From positions 124,001 through 188,000 of the forward strand of contig JAGYXB010001050.1 of assembly GCA_022495005.1 (NCBI GenBank): DNA of 64,000 nucleotides, given 5' to 3'. The notes beneath the pieces are model-generated. The model worked only from the letters and a program-made list of their open reading frames with translations. It was not told the DNA's origin and did no database searches. Each line of letters starts with the position of its first letter. Within the stretch, counting starts at the first letter, position 1. Made by a program: the position numbers and the translations under genes. Shown here piece after piece: positions 38,701 to 47,320 of this stretch. This DNA comes from Rhyacophila brunnea. Taxonomy: Eukaryota > Arthropoda > Insecta > Trichoptera > Rhyacophilidae.

Positions 38701-41700
38701 ACCAAGTCTCACAGCCATAAGTAACCACTGGCCTATAATTTGTTTATAAATTAGAAGCTTACTTCTTCGGCCTAGAATTTTCGACCCCACCAGTTGCTTG
38801 CAGGCATGCCAGCATTTATTCCCGGAGATAAGGCGGATTTTTATCTCCTCTGCTGTCTTATTTTGGGTATTTAGGCTGGATCCGGATACGTGAACTTGTC
38901 CACCCCTTCATACGCATGCTGTCCTATGTCTATATTCTGCAGCGGTACCTGATCACGTGTGCTGACCAGTGGCGGCCGGTGATCTTCAAAATAGCATTTT
39001 CTGGTAGTGCGCAATGGCTTACCTTCTATGAAGAGAAGATCTTCTTCTTTCACCCTGTCACCCAGCATTGGAGCATAGGGCAAGCACAAGTTCGCGCACT
39101 TCCCTCGGTCCATCGCCAACTCTTGCGCCTCCCGCCATGTCAGGCCTGCAGCACGTTGGTCGCTTTTGTGGCACCGCTGCAGGGTGAGGGAGGGCCGGCC
39201 ATGGCAACGGAACCCTTGAGGCTGTGCCATAAGGGTACGAAGTGTCACACTCTTTGGCGGCATCAAGAACACGTGTCCTAGCCACGTAGAGGTCGTACAG
39301 CGTCTCTTCATGATTACCTTAATCATCGAAGGCCATAAGCTAAGATAATATCTTAGTGTAAAATGACTGAACGTCGAACTTCTCAGAAGGTAAATTAAAT
39401 ATGTCTTTGTTTATTTATTCTATTTCTTAAAAAAGTTTTTGAACACGTAGAATAATTTAAGATCAATTAAGAAAAATAAATATCACCGTTTATGGCTTTA
39501 CGCTAGGAACAATGCGTCAGCCAAACGTCTGGGTAATTCACTTTGTTAAAAGTGTAAAGCAGTATGTTTATTTTTTAAATCTTACATTATTATTGATTTA
39601 CGTGAAATTAAAAATGAACTAACATTACGCGGGTAATATTTATATTGTAAATCAACGTTCATTCGAACTCAGTTTTATTTCTGATGTATTTATATGGCAT
39701 TAAAAGTATGTTTCTCTTATATTATCGTTCTTATTTTATATTCAGCTACGACCTACTACTCATGTAGTGCTGTTGTGTTTTTTTTATTATATTGAATGTA
39801 TTTGAGTGGTTTGGAAATAAATGCGGCGGTTCGTAGTTTCGTAAAATGTTGGCGATTCATTAAATCTTAAATGTAAAAATGTTAAAAATTAACTCGCAAC
39901 ATTGTTATAAAACAGAAACTGGCGTTTTTGTTTCTAGAGTTCTAATTTCGTGCGCCGATCATAAAGTGTGTAAAAAATGCTCATAAAACGCTACTACAGG
40001 AACATTGGGCCACGGTTTAAAAAAGTATACAATGACCTCATTGTAATCCTGTGCAAACTGAAAATCTATTTAGATCGCAATTATTGCTTTGCGCCCACGA
40101 ACGGAGTATTGTTCATAACATAATACTGCTACATGTTCTACTTTGCGAAGTGAGTGATACACATATGAATAACAATGAAAAGTTGAGCGATGTCTTCAAA
40201 AATACAGGCGGTGCGTAGCACTTGCATGGTATTAGAGGAGCCGCCTCTGGTGCTGACCATATACTTAGTTTATGAGAGAAACATATATCTTTAAGTAATT
40301 TATATTTTGTTTCTGAATATTCAAGAAACAACTAATAATTAATTCAAATTATGGTTGCATTGTAATTATCATTATGAATATTATCATTATTTAAATTTCT
40401 TATCTGTACGATTGCTGTTATGAATCATAATGAAAAATGTAATTACGATGTAGATAAATAATAATTACACATAAAATTAAGTAGAGGTAACTTTCAGTAG
40501 GGCATGCAATTCCAAGATGCAGCTCGATTTCTAAATAAGGTTTATAATGTGTTTTGTCAAAAATAGTGTATTCTGTTAGGTAAATAAATATGTGTATAAC
40601 TTAAATAAAGAAAATGACCAAACTCATATTATATAAAAGATTGGGTACAAGTCTGTTTACTGGATGCCAGGCGGGAACTGCGGCAATTTTCATAACCAAT
40701 TTCGGCAAAATTCGTGAATTCAAGAATGATAACCTAACCTAACCTAACAAATAATCCAGTATATCGACTATTTTCATTTTCAAACAAACATTGCGATATA
40801 GGAAATAGATAAATGACGAAAATAATTATATAATAATATGGCTTGAAGATAGTTTTCAGATTGTCCAAAAAGTTTATATTTTTTTGATGTCACGTAATCG
40901 GTAAATGTTTATACCTACTGTAAATTGCATCCCTCCTTGTAAATTAAATTAGAGATTAAAAATATGCTAAATCCAAAACCCCGAAATCTAAAATTCTGTT
41001 GCTTGTACACGGTCGGGTATACGCTTCATAACTTTGCACTCCGGCTCTAGGATGAAAATAATGTAATATATTCTAAAAATATTGTTTTTATATACCTATA
41101 TTATGTATTTATTTATTTATTACTACATAATATATTTATAGAAGTGAATATCATTTGATCTAATTTTATGCAAGGTAATCGGGCAAAAAGCCGTATCAGT
41201 GTAGTAAAAAGTGTAAAAAAAGTGCAAAGTTATTAAACGTATACTAATATAATAATACTATAATAAACAACAGAATGTAACTCAATTTGGAGAGCACTAA
41301 TGAGCAGGTATTAATAAAAGCTAATACATAGTTAAAAATTGTTGCAATTAAGCATGGCAGTCGTAGCATAGTGGTAATGCACAGGGCGCGATACCCAAGA
41401 GACAGAGGTTCGATCCTGCCGGGTGTCTTACTTTTTTTCGAAAAAGATTTTTTTCTATTGGCTATATTTTCTCATGAGTGTTTTCAGAATTATGTAAGTT
41501 CAATAATTAGAATGTACATTCTTAAATCTTGTGAATTATTCGTTGAATAAAAGAAATAGTTAATTACAACAGAATGTATTGTTTTGAATGGTTTGTTATG
41601 ATAATTTTACCATTTCTGTGTCATTAACCTGCATCTTGAGATACATAAACTTGAATCTTAACAAACCATACGATTATGAACAAGAAAACAGAAACAAGTT

Positions 41701-43780
41701 ACCTTTTTTGTATTTAATTAAAGTTAATCAAACAAGCGTGAAAATGAAAACTTTCTTATTAGGCCATTATCCGCTGTTGTGATCATGGCCACAGGCTTGC
41801 ATTAATCGCTAGATACCCCCTATGTCACAGAAGAGAGAAAAAAACACTAAACGATCTGGTAATAATAATCTTTAATGCGACATTGTAAATGTTTATCCGT
41901 GGAAATGTCAGTTTTCACCACTTTCACTGACGTAAATTGCCATAGAAATCGTAACCGGTGAGTGCATAATCGGGATGGATTGTCATATTACAAGTTTAAG
42001 TTGAATTCCAATGTCATATATGTAATTTAGTTTATAATATTATCGTAACTGGTTTATACTCAGTCATTTGTTACATGTTACATGAAAGGTAATTGGCCTT
42101 TGATCAAAAATACACGATCATTACAATTACACGTTATCTATTTAGTAATTGTTACTCACTGGACCATTGATTTCACATCGTATGTTCAAGTATGCGGTAT
42201 GCTGATATAAGATATAGCAACATTCTTAATACTAATAATTTATAAACACCACTAATAAATATGCACGTAATAAATACGTAGGTAGGTATGTCTATCTGAA
42301 CGTAAATAAATATGTAGTTATTTTTTATAATTATTATGTTACATACAAAAATACTCTAAAACTCGTTTAGTATCAGTACAGGTTTTTCCAAACACTAATT
42401 AATTACTGTGGCAAGATAAAAAAATCAAGTAAGTAATTAAAAACAACAAACACATCTTGAAAAATAGCTAGTTTTTACTTTCTAAACTACCAATTAATTA
42501 TAATACAAACTTAAGAGTCATATTATGCCATCTGTATTAATGGTGAAAACAAAATTTGCTTTTGGTATTGATATATTCCACGTTAGTGAGAATAAGTTTA
42601 GTTTTACTACGATCACTGAGTGCCTTGAGTGCATTGACATACGATAATGCCGTGCCGTCCACTGAGCGACATTCTTGCTGGATTCCGAGGCAAAAAAGGC
42701 GAGAGAAAATGTGCGTAGAAGGTGCCCAGTAAGATACTGTTGGAGACCAGGACCGTTGTAAAATAGTAAAGATTCTATGCCAAGATAACACATACTTAAG
42801 TAGGTATACTTATAAGATTCGGACATTCTGCTATACGTTACCTCAAAGCAACACTGGGATAAGTCAAAAATACTCACATATACTTAATATTCAATTGCCC
42901 TAATAAGTGGTTTTAATTAAAGTTGAAACTAATCCCTCGACATATTAAGTCCCTCCATATCAACATATCGTCTGTTAAAAGAAAAAAGGACTTAACCCAC
43001 ACAAATAAAATTTTACAGGAGGCACAAAAACGTTTTTGTCATGGTTCTCGGTCAAAGTTAAAAAATAGACATAGACAAGTGCATGAAGATAATTATTTTG
43101 GTCAAGAAAAACCGATAAAAATGATGGTTAAGTCGTTTTTTCCCATTTCATTTCCTTCTTTTTATTTAAGCTTAATTTTTATATTAATTCGGCAATCGCA
43201 GCTAAACTCAGCTAGGCCCTGCTTCAAAACTGCTACCATAGCCGGCAGGCTAAGCCAGTTCCCATTAATTTTATGTTCTCTGGTATCTACATAGCATATT
43301 ATAGGTATAACTGCGAGATTACTACAATTATTATAATATGTTTAAAACGTACGATTTTTATTTAGTAACTGCATAAAACAGTGCCCACTATAGTCAGGCC
43401 GTGACACGAAACTTAAACGTCGATGGGAGTACTACTTATTGCTCATAATTCGAATGCAATATAGTAAAATGTTGATTGTTACATATTGAAATAAATGGTA
43501 ATTTTTTTAACGAAATATGCAATCAAAATTCATCATAATATTTTGCGAACAGGTTACCGCTTTGCATTTGAAGATAACTAGTACCACCTACCACAATTCA
43601 GTGACACGGCCTGGAAAGAATCAGCCTTGGTATTACAACATTACCTGATGATAGTCTCGGCGAGAGGTCAGCATTAGCGGCAGCTGATGCTGGGAATGGA
43701 TATTCTTGTGCAGTTGTTTGGAAGATGCTTAATATTGTCACGACTAAACTAATCCACGTCATCATTTTTATGGTCCCCAT
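20756..43780 (-). CDS. M14 metallocarboxypeptidase, regulatory N/E type (CPD/silver-, CPE/CPM-like), isoform with distal last exon
   Basis: This is a zinc carboxypeptidase expected to trim C-terminal Lys/Arg from peptides in the secretory pathway. Coding exons are 43780-43645, 37388-37233, 36826-36693, 35225-35089, 33207-33020, 30675-30499, 29154-29036, 28085-27909, 27209-27117 and 20896-20756. All are GT-AG with consistent phases, giving 485 residues. An N-terminal signal peptide ([17 protein letters not shown]) precedes the enzyme domain. Zinc ligands are His127 and Glu130 ([10 protein letters not shown]) and His234 (GSLHGGA). Substrate-binding Asn197-Arg198 lie in FDLNRNFPD, and catalytic Glu328 in [11 protein letters not shown], so the enzyme should be active. 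Residues from about 350 to 439 form the transthyretin-like domain typical of the N/E subfamily. The tail is proline-rich and ends [12 protein letters not shown], with no clear membrane segment. An acceptor AG ten bases before the ATG implies a noncoding 5' exon upstream. Drosophila silver has several CP domains; only one is seen here. Confidence 0.93.
21053..21415. mobile_element. MITE with TAAAGCC..GTTTTCATT ends
   Basis: The left end TAAAGCCTCGTTTTCATTAG and the complement of the right end TAAAGCCCTGTTTTCATTGG match at most positions. Inner blocks such as ACTATTCTACTAGTACTACC and GTTAGTACTATGG are also inverted. It is 363 bases long with no ORF. It lies in the intron before the distal last exon of the carboxypeptidase. 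The superfamily is not certain. Confidence 0.6.
22297..22460 (+). mobile_element. tRNA-derived SINE, family B, copy 1
   Basis: The tRNA-like head contains AGTGCGTAAGGTGCTGGCC and a B-box-like GATACGATTCCCGG. The family tail ATTTATGTGATTTTTCTCAA and GGGTGTTTGTAATTGG follows. A better-preserved copy lies at 27631. It sits in a carboxypeptidase intron. Confidence 0.65.
23000..24740. other. Intronic AT-rich DNA, no gene recognised
   Basis: No conserved ORF, repeat pair or RNA was recognised between the family B SINE and the proximal carboxypeptidase last exon. A loop-like block GAAGATGCAGAAAGGCGAAA near 22868 resembles the loop of the 4643-4790 hairpin family. Confidence 0.4.
24816..43780 (-). 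CDS. M14 metallocarboxypeptidase, candidate alternative isoform with proximal last exon
   Basis: This isoform shares exons 1-9 (43780 to 27117, residues 1-439) with the longer form and ends in a different last exon, 24929-24816. That exon follows a pyrimidine-rich acceptor (CCCCCCTTTAG) in the required phase 0. It encodes 37 residues starting [20 protein letters not shown] and ending LFPDN, then TAA. The tail is basic and proline/glutamine-rich with no hydrophobic anchor, so the product would be a soluble 476-residue enzyme. A minus-strand AATAAA at 24595-24590 could serve as its polyadenylation signal. Both last exons cannot be used in one reading frame because this one contains a stop. Use of this exon is inferred from splice signals and frame, not from transcripts. 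Confidence 0.65.
25258..26070. mobile_element. Foldback element of the AGTGCACAC family, compound copy with target duplication
   Basis: It starts CCAGTGGCGAGGGGTGGGAG and ends with the inverse CCACCCTTCGCCACTG. ATGCATA flanks both sides. Internally, the left-arm block (GCAGATGGT..TTAGTTAGTTTTT) repeats three times in tandem before the inverted right half. The surrounding bases on both sides (about 25160-25257 and 26071-26400) are a split copy of the hairpin family seen at 4643-4790, so one foldback element has inserted into another. Confidence 0.65.
27631..27810 (+). mobile_element. tRNA-derived SINE, family B, copy 2
   Basis: The head GCAGCTCTCGTGGTGCAGTG and CGTAAGGCGCTTGCC, with B box GGTTCGATTCC, is tRNA-like. 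The tail contains ATTTATGTGTTTTTCTCAAA and GGGTGTTTGTGATTG and ends in an A-rich run. It lies in the intron between exons at 27117-27209 and 27909-28085 of the carboxypeptidase, opposite to the gene's strand. Confidence 0.7.
29540..30454. mobile_element. piggyBac-like element between TTAA sites
   Basis: TTAA at 29536-29539 and 30455-30458 flanks a 915-base segment. Its ends are CCCTTAGAATGCTACGCAAC and, inverted, CCCTTTGGCTGCTACGATGT, matching at the outer bases and the GCTACG block. On the minus strand the right part contains short readable pieces such as [15 protein letters not shown], possibly from the cysteine-rich tail of a transposase. It ends 44 bases beyond the splice donor side of the carboxypeptidase exon at 30499-30675. 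Confidence 0.55.
30848..31115 (-). mobile_element. Lepidopteran non-LTR/SINE-type repeat (CAGCC..CCACTGCTG family)
   Basis: The stretch begins ATCATCATCATCGTCAGCC and continues GATCCACTGCTGAATAAAGG then CCTCTCTTCC. Further on it has CCAGCGGTTGTCCACTCGCC and AGCCCATTACCATTT. This set of phrases is a very common dispersed repeat in moth and butterfly genomes and is the main taxonomic clue in the window. Orientation follows the usual description of the family and is not certain. Confidence 0.65.
31373..32116. mobile_element. Inverted-repeat DNA element, about 740 bases
   Basis: The left end ATATCGTCACCTCAATACTA and the complement of the right end match over about 25 bases (ending ACAACT). Inner sequence is AT-rich with a 65-codon ORF (31786-31983) that has no recognisable domain. 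It is intronic to the carboxypeptidase. Confidence 0.6.
33293..34592 (-). mobile_element. mariner (DD34D) transposon, 1.3 kb, with TA target duplication
   Basis: The TIRs CAAGGGTGGGTCAATAATTC and (right, complement) CGAGGGTGGGTCAATAAGTC are flanked by TA (33291-33292, 34593-34594). Length and TIRs are those of a full-size mariner. It is inserted in the intron between carboxypeptidase exons 35225-35089 and 33207-33020, in the same orientation as the gene. The transposase is decayed (see the separate entry). Confidence 0.92.
33358..34428 (-). pseudogene. mariner transposase, three frameshifts
   Basis: The N-terminal helix-turn-helix part is readable from about 34428/34401 ([34 protein letters not shown]). 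The catalytic motifs [25 protein letters not shown] and [13 protein letters not shown] carry the three aspartates, with 34 residues between the second and third, i.e. DD34D. Reading-frame breaks lie near 34143, near 33867 and near 33437. After the last break the normal end [16 protein letters not shown] resumes in another frame. The family normally has about 345 residues. The copy cannot make an active enzyme, although all catalytic residues survive as codons. Confidence 0.9.
35362..35385. repeat. Short (CCTAA)n tract, copy 1
   Basis: TAACCTAACCTAAC runs into AACAAATAATCC. The CCTAA unit is the complement of the insect telomere repeat TTAGG. The same join with AACAAATAATCC appears at 40.74 kb, so it probably belongs to a dispersed repeat. 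Confidence 0.4.
35488..35697 (-). mobile_element. tRNA-derived SINE, family A, copy 3 (head truncated)
   Basis: It matches the 2293-2530 copy from TCTCCGATCCTAATAGGATC through the intact B box (GGTTCGAATCC on the minus strand), but stops in the tRNA-like head at GATAGTCCAACGCT. It lies in the carboxypeptidase intron upstream of exon 35225-35089. Confidence 0.7.
36146..36250 (+). mobile_element. tRNA-derived SINE head, family D
   Basis: CGATGGCTGAGCGGATACCG resembles a tRNA A box, and GAGTTCGTGTCCTGGGT a B box about 40 bases later. No neighbouring tRNA gene structure closes with paired ends, so a SINE head is more likely than a tRNA gene. It sits in a carboxypeptidase intron. Confidence 0.4.
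36441..36592 (+). mobile_element. SINE family A, body fragment in reverse orientation
   Basis: GGGCTTAATAGGCCGAGCAA, GTGGCTTACATCCATTTATT and CCTCTACTCTGTGGAAGCC match the body of family A read in the opposite direction to the other copies. The tRNA-like head is missing. It lies about 100 bases beyond the donor side of exon 36826-36693. Confidence 0.55.
37485..37930. mobile_element. GC-rich-ended repeat (TGCGCCGCAT..GGGGGCC ends), copy 1
   Basis: The left end TATGCGCCGCATGGCCCCCA is mirrored at the right by GTGGGGGCCATGATGCGCCG. The body contains CAGGTAAAATTAAGGGTAAT and TTTGTGATTTATGTTTATCT. A second, diverged copy lies at about 48570-48930. It lies about 100 bases upstream of carboxypeptidase exon 37388-37233 in the gene's direction. 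Confidence 0.55.
38421..38935 (-). mobile_element. Non-LTR retrotransposon fragment (reverse transcriptase C-terminal region)
   Basis: On the minus strand, VDKFTY is followed after frame changes by [40 protein letters not shown], then [26 protein letters not shown] and [13 protein letters not shown]. This order is the standard thumb and C-terminal region of insect RTE/jockey-type elements. Frames are broken, so the copy is dead. It is intronic to the carboxypeptidase. Confidence 0.75.
38958..39326 (-). mobile_element. Second non-LTR retrotransposon tail fragment
   Basis: Minus-strand reading gives [35 protein letters not shown] and [16 protein letters not shown], the typical LINE C-terminal block (WLGHV..GRP..TW..LA.DR). 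A frameshift near 39120 moves the last part ([10 protein letters not shown]) into another frame. It abuts the 38421-38935 fragment head to tail. Confidence 0.6.
39330..41340. other. Intronic AT-rich DNA, no gene recognised
   Basis: First-intron sequence of the carboxypeptidase with no convincing ORF. A short TAACCTAACCTAACCTAAC tract joined to AACAAATAATCC lies at about 40730-40756, echoing the 35.36-kb tract. Confidence 0.4.
41354..41570 (+). mobile_element. tRNA-derived SINE, family C, copy 1
   Basis: The head GTCGTAGCATAGTGGTAATG and GAGGTTCGATCCTGCC are A- and B-box-like. The shared tail TTAGAATGTACATTCTTAAA and TTGTGAATTATTCGTTGAAT is repeated at 46860-46905 in copy 3. It lies in the first intron of the carboxypeptidase. 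Confidence 0.7.
42500..42880 (-). other. Unidentified ORF-containing stretch in first carboxypeptidase intron
   Basis: Two overlapping minus-strand ORFs (119 and 84 residues) are open here. One contains [20 protein letters not shown]. No family is recognised, and the carboxypeptidase phases join exon 1 directly to the exon at 37388 without it. It may be a decayed retrotransposon or gene fragment, or chance. Confidence 0.2.
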
Positions 43781-43790
43781 TGTCCTGGAA
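43781..43790 (-). other. 5' UTR portion of first coding carboxypeptidase exon
   Basis: On the minus strand a strong polypyrimidine tract and CAG acceptor (AG at 43792-43791) stand directly before TTCCAGGACA and the ATG at 43780. The first coding exon therefore appears to be spliced to an upstream noncoding exon that I could not locate. A second in-frame ATG pair (MM) at 43765 could also serve as start without losing the signal peptide. Confidence 0.6.
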
Positions 43791-43799
43791 CTGAAACAG

Positions 43800-44900
43800 A
43801 AAAAAAAACATGACTAATTTTCCTTCCTGGCGACATGTCGTGTTACTATGAAAGGGTAATAGTTTTTATGGGCAATTTGTTATCGAATTATCAAATAAAA
43901 CTGTGGTATGGAGCGGCAATTTTCTTTGACGTAGATGACGCAATCGATTCGTCATAATATTTAAAAATGGGGCTCGGAACCGTTCAAAGCAGTCATGCAA
44001 TTGTTAAATTATAATTATGTTTCTCACAAATCGAGTATAAAACATTACGCAAAGCATAAACAAAATCCCTGCAACTAATATCAAAAGAGTCTAAAACACA
44101 ATCACGTAAAAATTAAATCACTAATATTATGATGTTATCATTGCCATTTTCAATAATTTTAATATTGGATAGGGAAATCTTAGATTAATTTAAATAAACA
44201 AATGTAGTGTTTCCATACAAAAATACTACGATATAGTTTGCCAGAGAATTTCACCCGATTACGGAAACTAACACAACCGTTATACCTAATGTTGTTATTT
44301 TTCATATCGGACAATATTATTCTACGACAAAATAGCTTACTAAAATTGGTATAGTTTTATAATCTCAGTTACAAGAAGTGTGTGGACCATTGATATACCA
44401 CTGAATCAAATGCTTCTTAAAATGACGCCCGATTTTCAGCGACTCGGCCAGTGTTAAAACTTACTGTTTTAATATCAGCAGACTTAACTCGATATAAGCT
44501 CACTTAATATTTATCTCGAAAACGGCCTGGCAGTAATTATGAGTAAGCCCGATCTAGCTTGCATCTTACTCTAACTAATAGTCAGCGCATGACGACTTGC
44601 TCTGTCCGCTCAGACATGAATTTTTGGTAGCTTGCAAGCTTTGGGTTGCAGACACCCTTAGGGTCACTATTCCAAGAACGAAAATTTAGTTTTACAGCCA
44701 GGGCAATACGGGTTAACCCATGTTAACGGTCTTAACGCATTATACCTACAAGAAAATATTATAAGACGATATTCGTAATATCTTCTTTTGTGGTACATTT
44801 TTAAAATTACACTTGTATGGGAACTCCTCATCTAGTAGTATATCAATGGTGGGGACTGAAAAATACACCTTAGGATTAGAAGAAAGGGCGACGAATCAAC
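43800..44900. other. Upstream flank of the carboxypeptidase coding start, no feature recognised
   Basis: This holds the intron before the first coding exon and presumably a noncoding exon and promoter, but no TATA or initiator motif stands out. No ORF is convincing. Confidence 0.3.
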
Positions 44901-45114
44901 AAAATTAAATAACTATTCTATAAACAATGGCCATGTAGCTCTTCCATAATTCAGAGATGTTAATTTATATTTCATGTGTTCAAATTCATTTTAATGACAT
45001 CGTAGAACAACGCATTTTGGAGAGGAAAGTTGTTTTTAGACTAATTACATTTTTTTTACTTTGAAGACATGACATTTATACCACATTGAAGGGTAATTGT
45101 TGACTTCTGCGAAG

Positions 45115-45505
45115 CTATTCTATACACAAGGCGGCTATCGACGGTAGTTTATCATATTTATGTATTGAGACGGTTACTTATTACAATAAGTTAACCGTAT
45201 AAACTGTCAAAAAGTGCTAAGCTAAAAAGTGCTAACAGTCCCTCTAACGGCTGTGTTAATTTTTAGAGGGAGATAGACAGTTTAGACGATTAACTTATTG
45301 TAATAATTAACCGCCTCAATAAATAAATATGATAATATTTATAACTTTAGGCAGCAGACACACGGCGTTGCATTAGACGTGCGTCGACGCAGGGTCTTAT
45401 TATTTGATTCGAATAATTTCATTTGTTTTATCCAATTGGTGATTCTAATCGGATACAATTGCAGTCTTAGCTGTCGATAGCCGCCTTGTGTATATAATAG
45501 AACCA
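45115..45505. mobile_element. Foldback element (GGCGGCTATCGACGGTAG ends), copy 1 with internal insertion
   Basis: The left end is TATTCTATACACAAGGCGGC then TATCGACGGTAG. The right end carries the inverse (CTGTCGATAGCCGCCTTGTG). A mirrored interior includes GACGGTTACTTATTACAATA and CTTATTGTAATAATTAACCG. About 120 extra bases (roughly 45340-45465) interrupt the right arm relative to the copy at 62473-62703. Confidence 0.65.
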
Positions 45506-46617
45506 CTGACTGGTATTTGACATTTAATTTGAATAATATTGTTACATTAGGCATTACTCAAGTAAAAAATCGTGCACACTTAAATAAACTGCAACTTGTT
45601 TTTTTTTGTAAATATATAACCTTTGTGAAACACCAGCTGCCAATATGTCGGGGTTTTCCCTATTTTTTATCAACACAATTAATATAGGTACCTTTATTGC
45701 GGTCGTATTATTTTTGATTGAGATAAAATCATCACTTTTAGCTGTAAAAACCCTACCAAATTTAATCATAACAAACATTAATAATAAATAAATAATTATA
45801 TACATTTGAGTATGTAGCGTGGTATAAGCACTTAGCGTCTCGCGTGCATCGATCCTAAACCGAGGTTATCTCGTGATGTTCGGAAAGTTATGGGTGCCTA
45901 AACAAAAATGGCGCGAGGCAACATATTGTGTGTATTTTCTTTATAAAACTAGTGAACAACATTTACTGCGACAGACATACAGTGGCTAGCTATACATCAG
46001 GCATGTTCAACTTCAGGTAGGCAGTTGATTTACTTTCTGATATCAAAACTGGCAGAGATCTGACCACATCTCTGCATTCTATAGTCTATATCTATAGTCT
46101 AAGCTGCATTGTCATTCTTCAACGCAAACAAACTTTTATCAAAGCTATGGGAAATTGAACAACTCTTGCCTTTTATCATCAGCACGGCTATTCCAAATAG
46201 TTAACACGATAACACATTTTCGTTACTTTTATTGTTCCAAAGTAACAGGGATATCACTCGGAGCAATTCCATAAAAAAGTCAGTTATTTACAATAATTAT
46301 TAGCACAGTTAACACGCATTACGTGATACTCCAAATGCGTCCCATTAGAATCTCCAATTGGATAAAAAAAACTCCACTCAACGACATTTGACAGCTCGCG
46401 GTTAACCATGGAAGATAGGTAACTTCCCGGGATAATTAACTGAATACGACATCATATTATTATTTTTTAAATTTGATTTTGGAGTTAGGTACCTACGTGA
46501 TATGTTATACTCAATTTACCAGTCTGCGTGAAAATGATAATATTCTTCTTTTGAACATATACATAATTTTGATTCTGAGAAAATGTATTATAACCAATAG
46601 AAAAAATCTTTTTGAAA

Positions 46618-46692
46618 AAACGTAGGCACCCCGCAGGAATCGAACTTGAATCTCCCGGGTATCGCGCCCATGCACATGGAACCACTATGCTG
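46618..46692 (-). mobile_element. tRNA-like SINE head, family C, copy 2 (inverted)
   Basis: On the minus strand it reads like the head of the neighbouring family C SINE: AGCATAGTGG, GGCGCGATACCCGGGAG and a degenerate B box. It is in head-to-head orientation with copy 3, about 60 bases away. Confidence 0.55.
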
Positions 46693-46749
46693 AAGTGCTT
46701 TCCAAATTGAGTTGAAGTCCAAAGCTAGTTAAAATCTGTCACAATTAAG

Positions 46750-46920
46750 TATGACTCCTTTAGCATAGTGGTTATATGTGCAAGGGCGCGATATCGGACG
46801 GATGCAGGTTCGATTTCTGCGGGGTGTCTTAGTGTTTTCAAAATTATGTATGTTCAACAATTAGAATGTTACATTCTTAAATCTTGTGAATTATTCGTTG
46901 AATAAAACATAGTTAATTAA
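46750..46920 (+). mobile_element. tRNA-derived SINE, family C, copy 3
   Basis: TTTAGCATAGTGGTTATATG and GCAGGTTCGATTTCTGCGGG are A- and B-box-like. The tail AACAATTAGAATGTTACATT then CTTGTGAATTATTCGTTGAA matches copy 1 at 41.5 kb, which defines the family. Confidence 0.65.
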
Positions 46921-46997
46921 TTCAAAAGTAATTTGGTAACATAACTTATTTTTTGTCTAATCAAAAAGAACACATATCAACGTAATACATCTTATTT

Positions 46998-47320
46998 TAC
47001 AACGTTTTTCTTAGGTCCTATTCTTATTTGTCCGGTACAAATCTTACAATCAATTTTTAACTAACTTCCCGACTAGCTAGACATTTGAAACTTTTAGAAT
47101 ATATCAGAACACGATGCCGATGCATATTTTTTAATACTTTTAGCCATCTTTAAGTAGAATTGGATTCATTTTTAGTTAATTCTGTTTTGTATGAAAAGTT
47201 ATTTCGATACCACTATTGTTTGCTAGGGGGTCCTAGTAACTAAATTATTAATAATATATACGTGCGTTACTATGGAAATCAATATGGAATGACATTTCAT
47301 TATTCAGTATTTCTATCAAC
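46998..47320 (+). repeat. Dispersed repeat R2, copy 1
   Basis: It contains TTAACTAACTTCCCGACTAG, TAGAATATATCAGAACACGA, ACTTTTAGCCATCTTTAAGT and ATATACGTGCGTTACTATGG in order. Two other copies lie at about 58285-58700 (same strand) and 54880-55235 (opposite strand). No coding capacity or clear termini were found. Confidence 0.7.

Noticed and set aside
42923..43294. 123-residue plus-strand ORF
   Set aside because: Low-complexity Lys-rich then hydrophobic translation with no motif; it lies inside the carboxypeptidase first intron.
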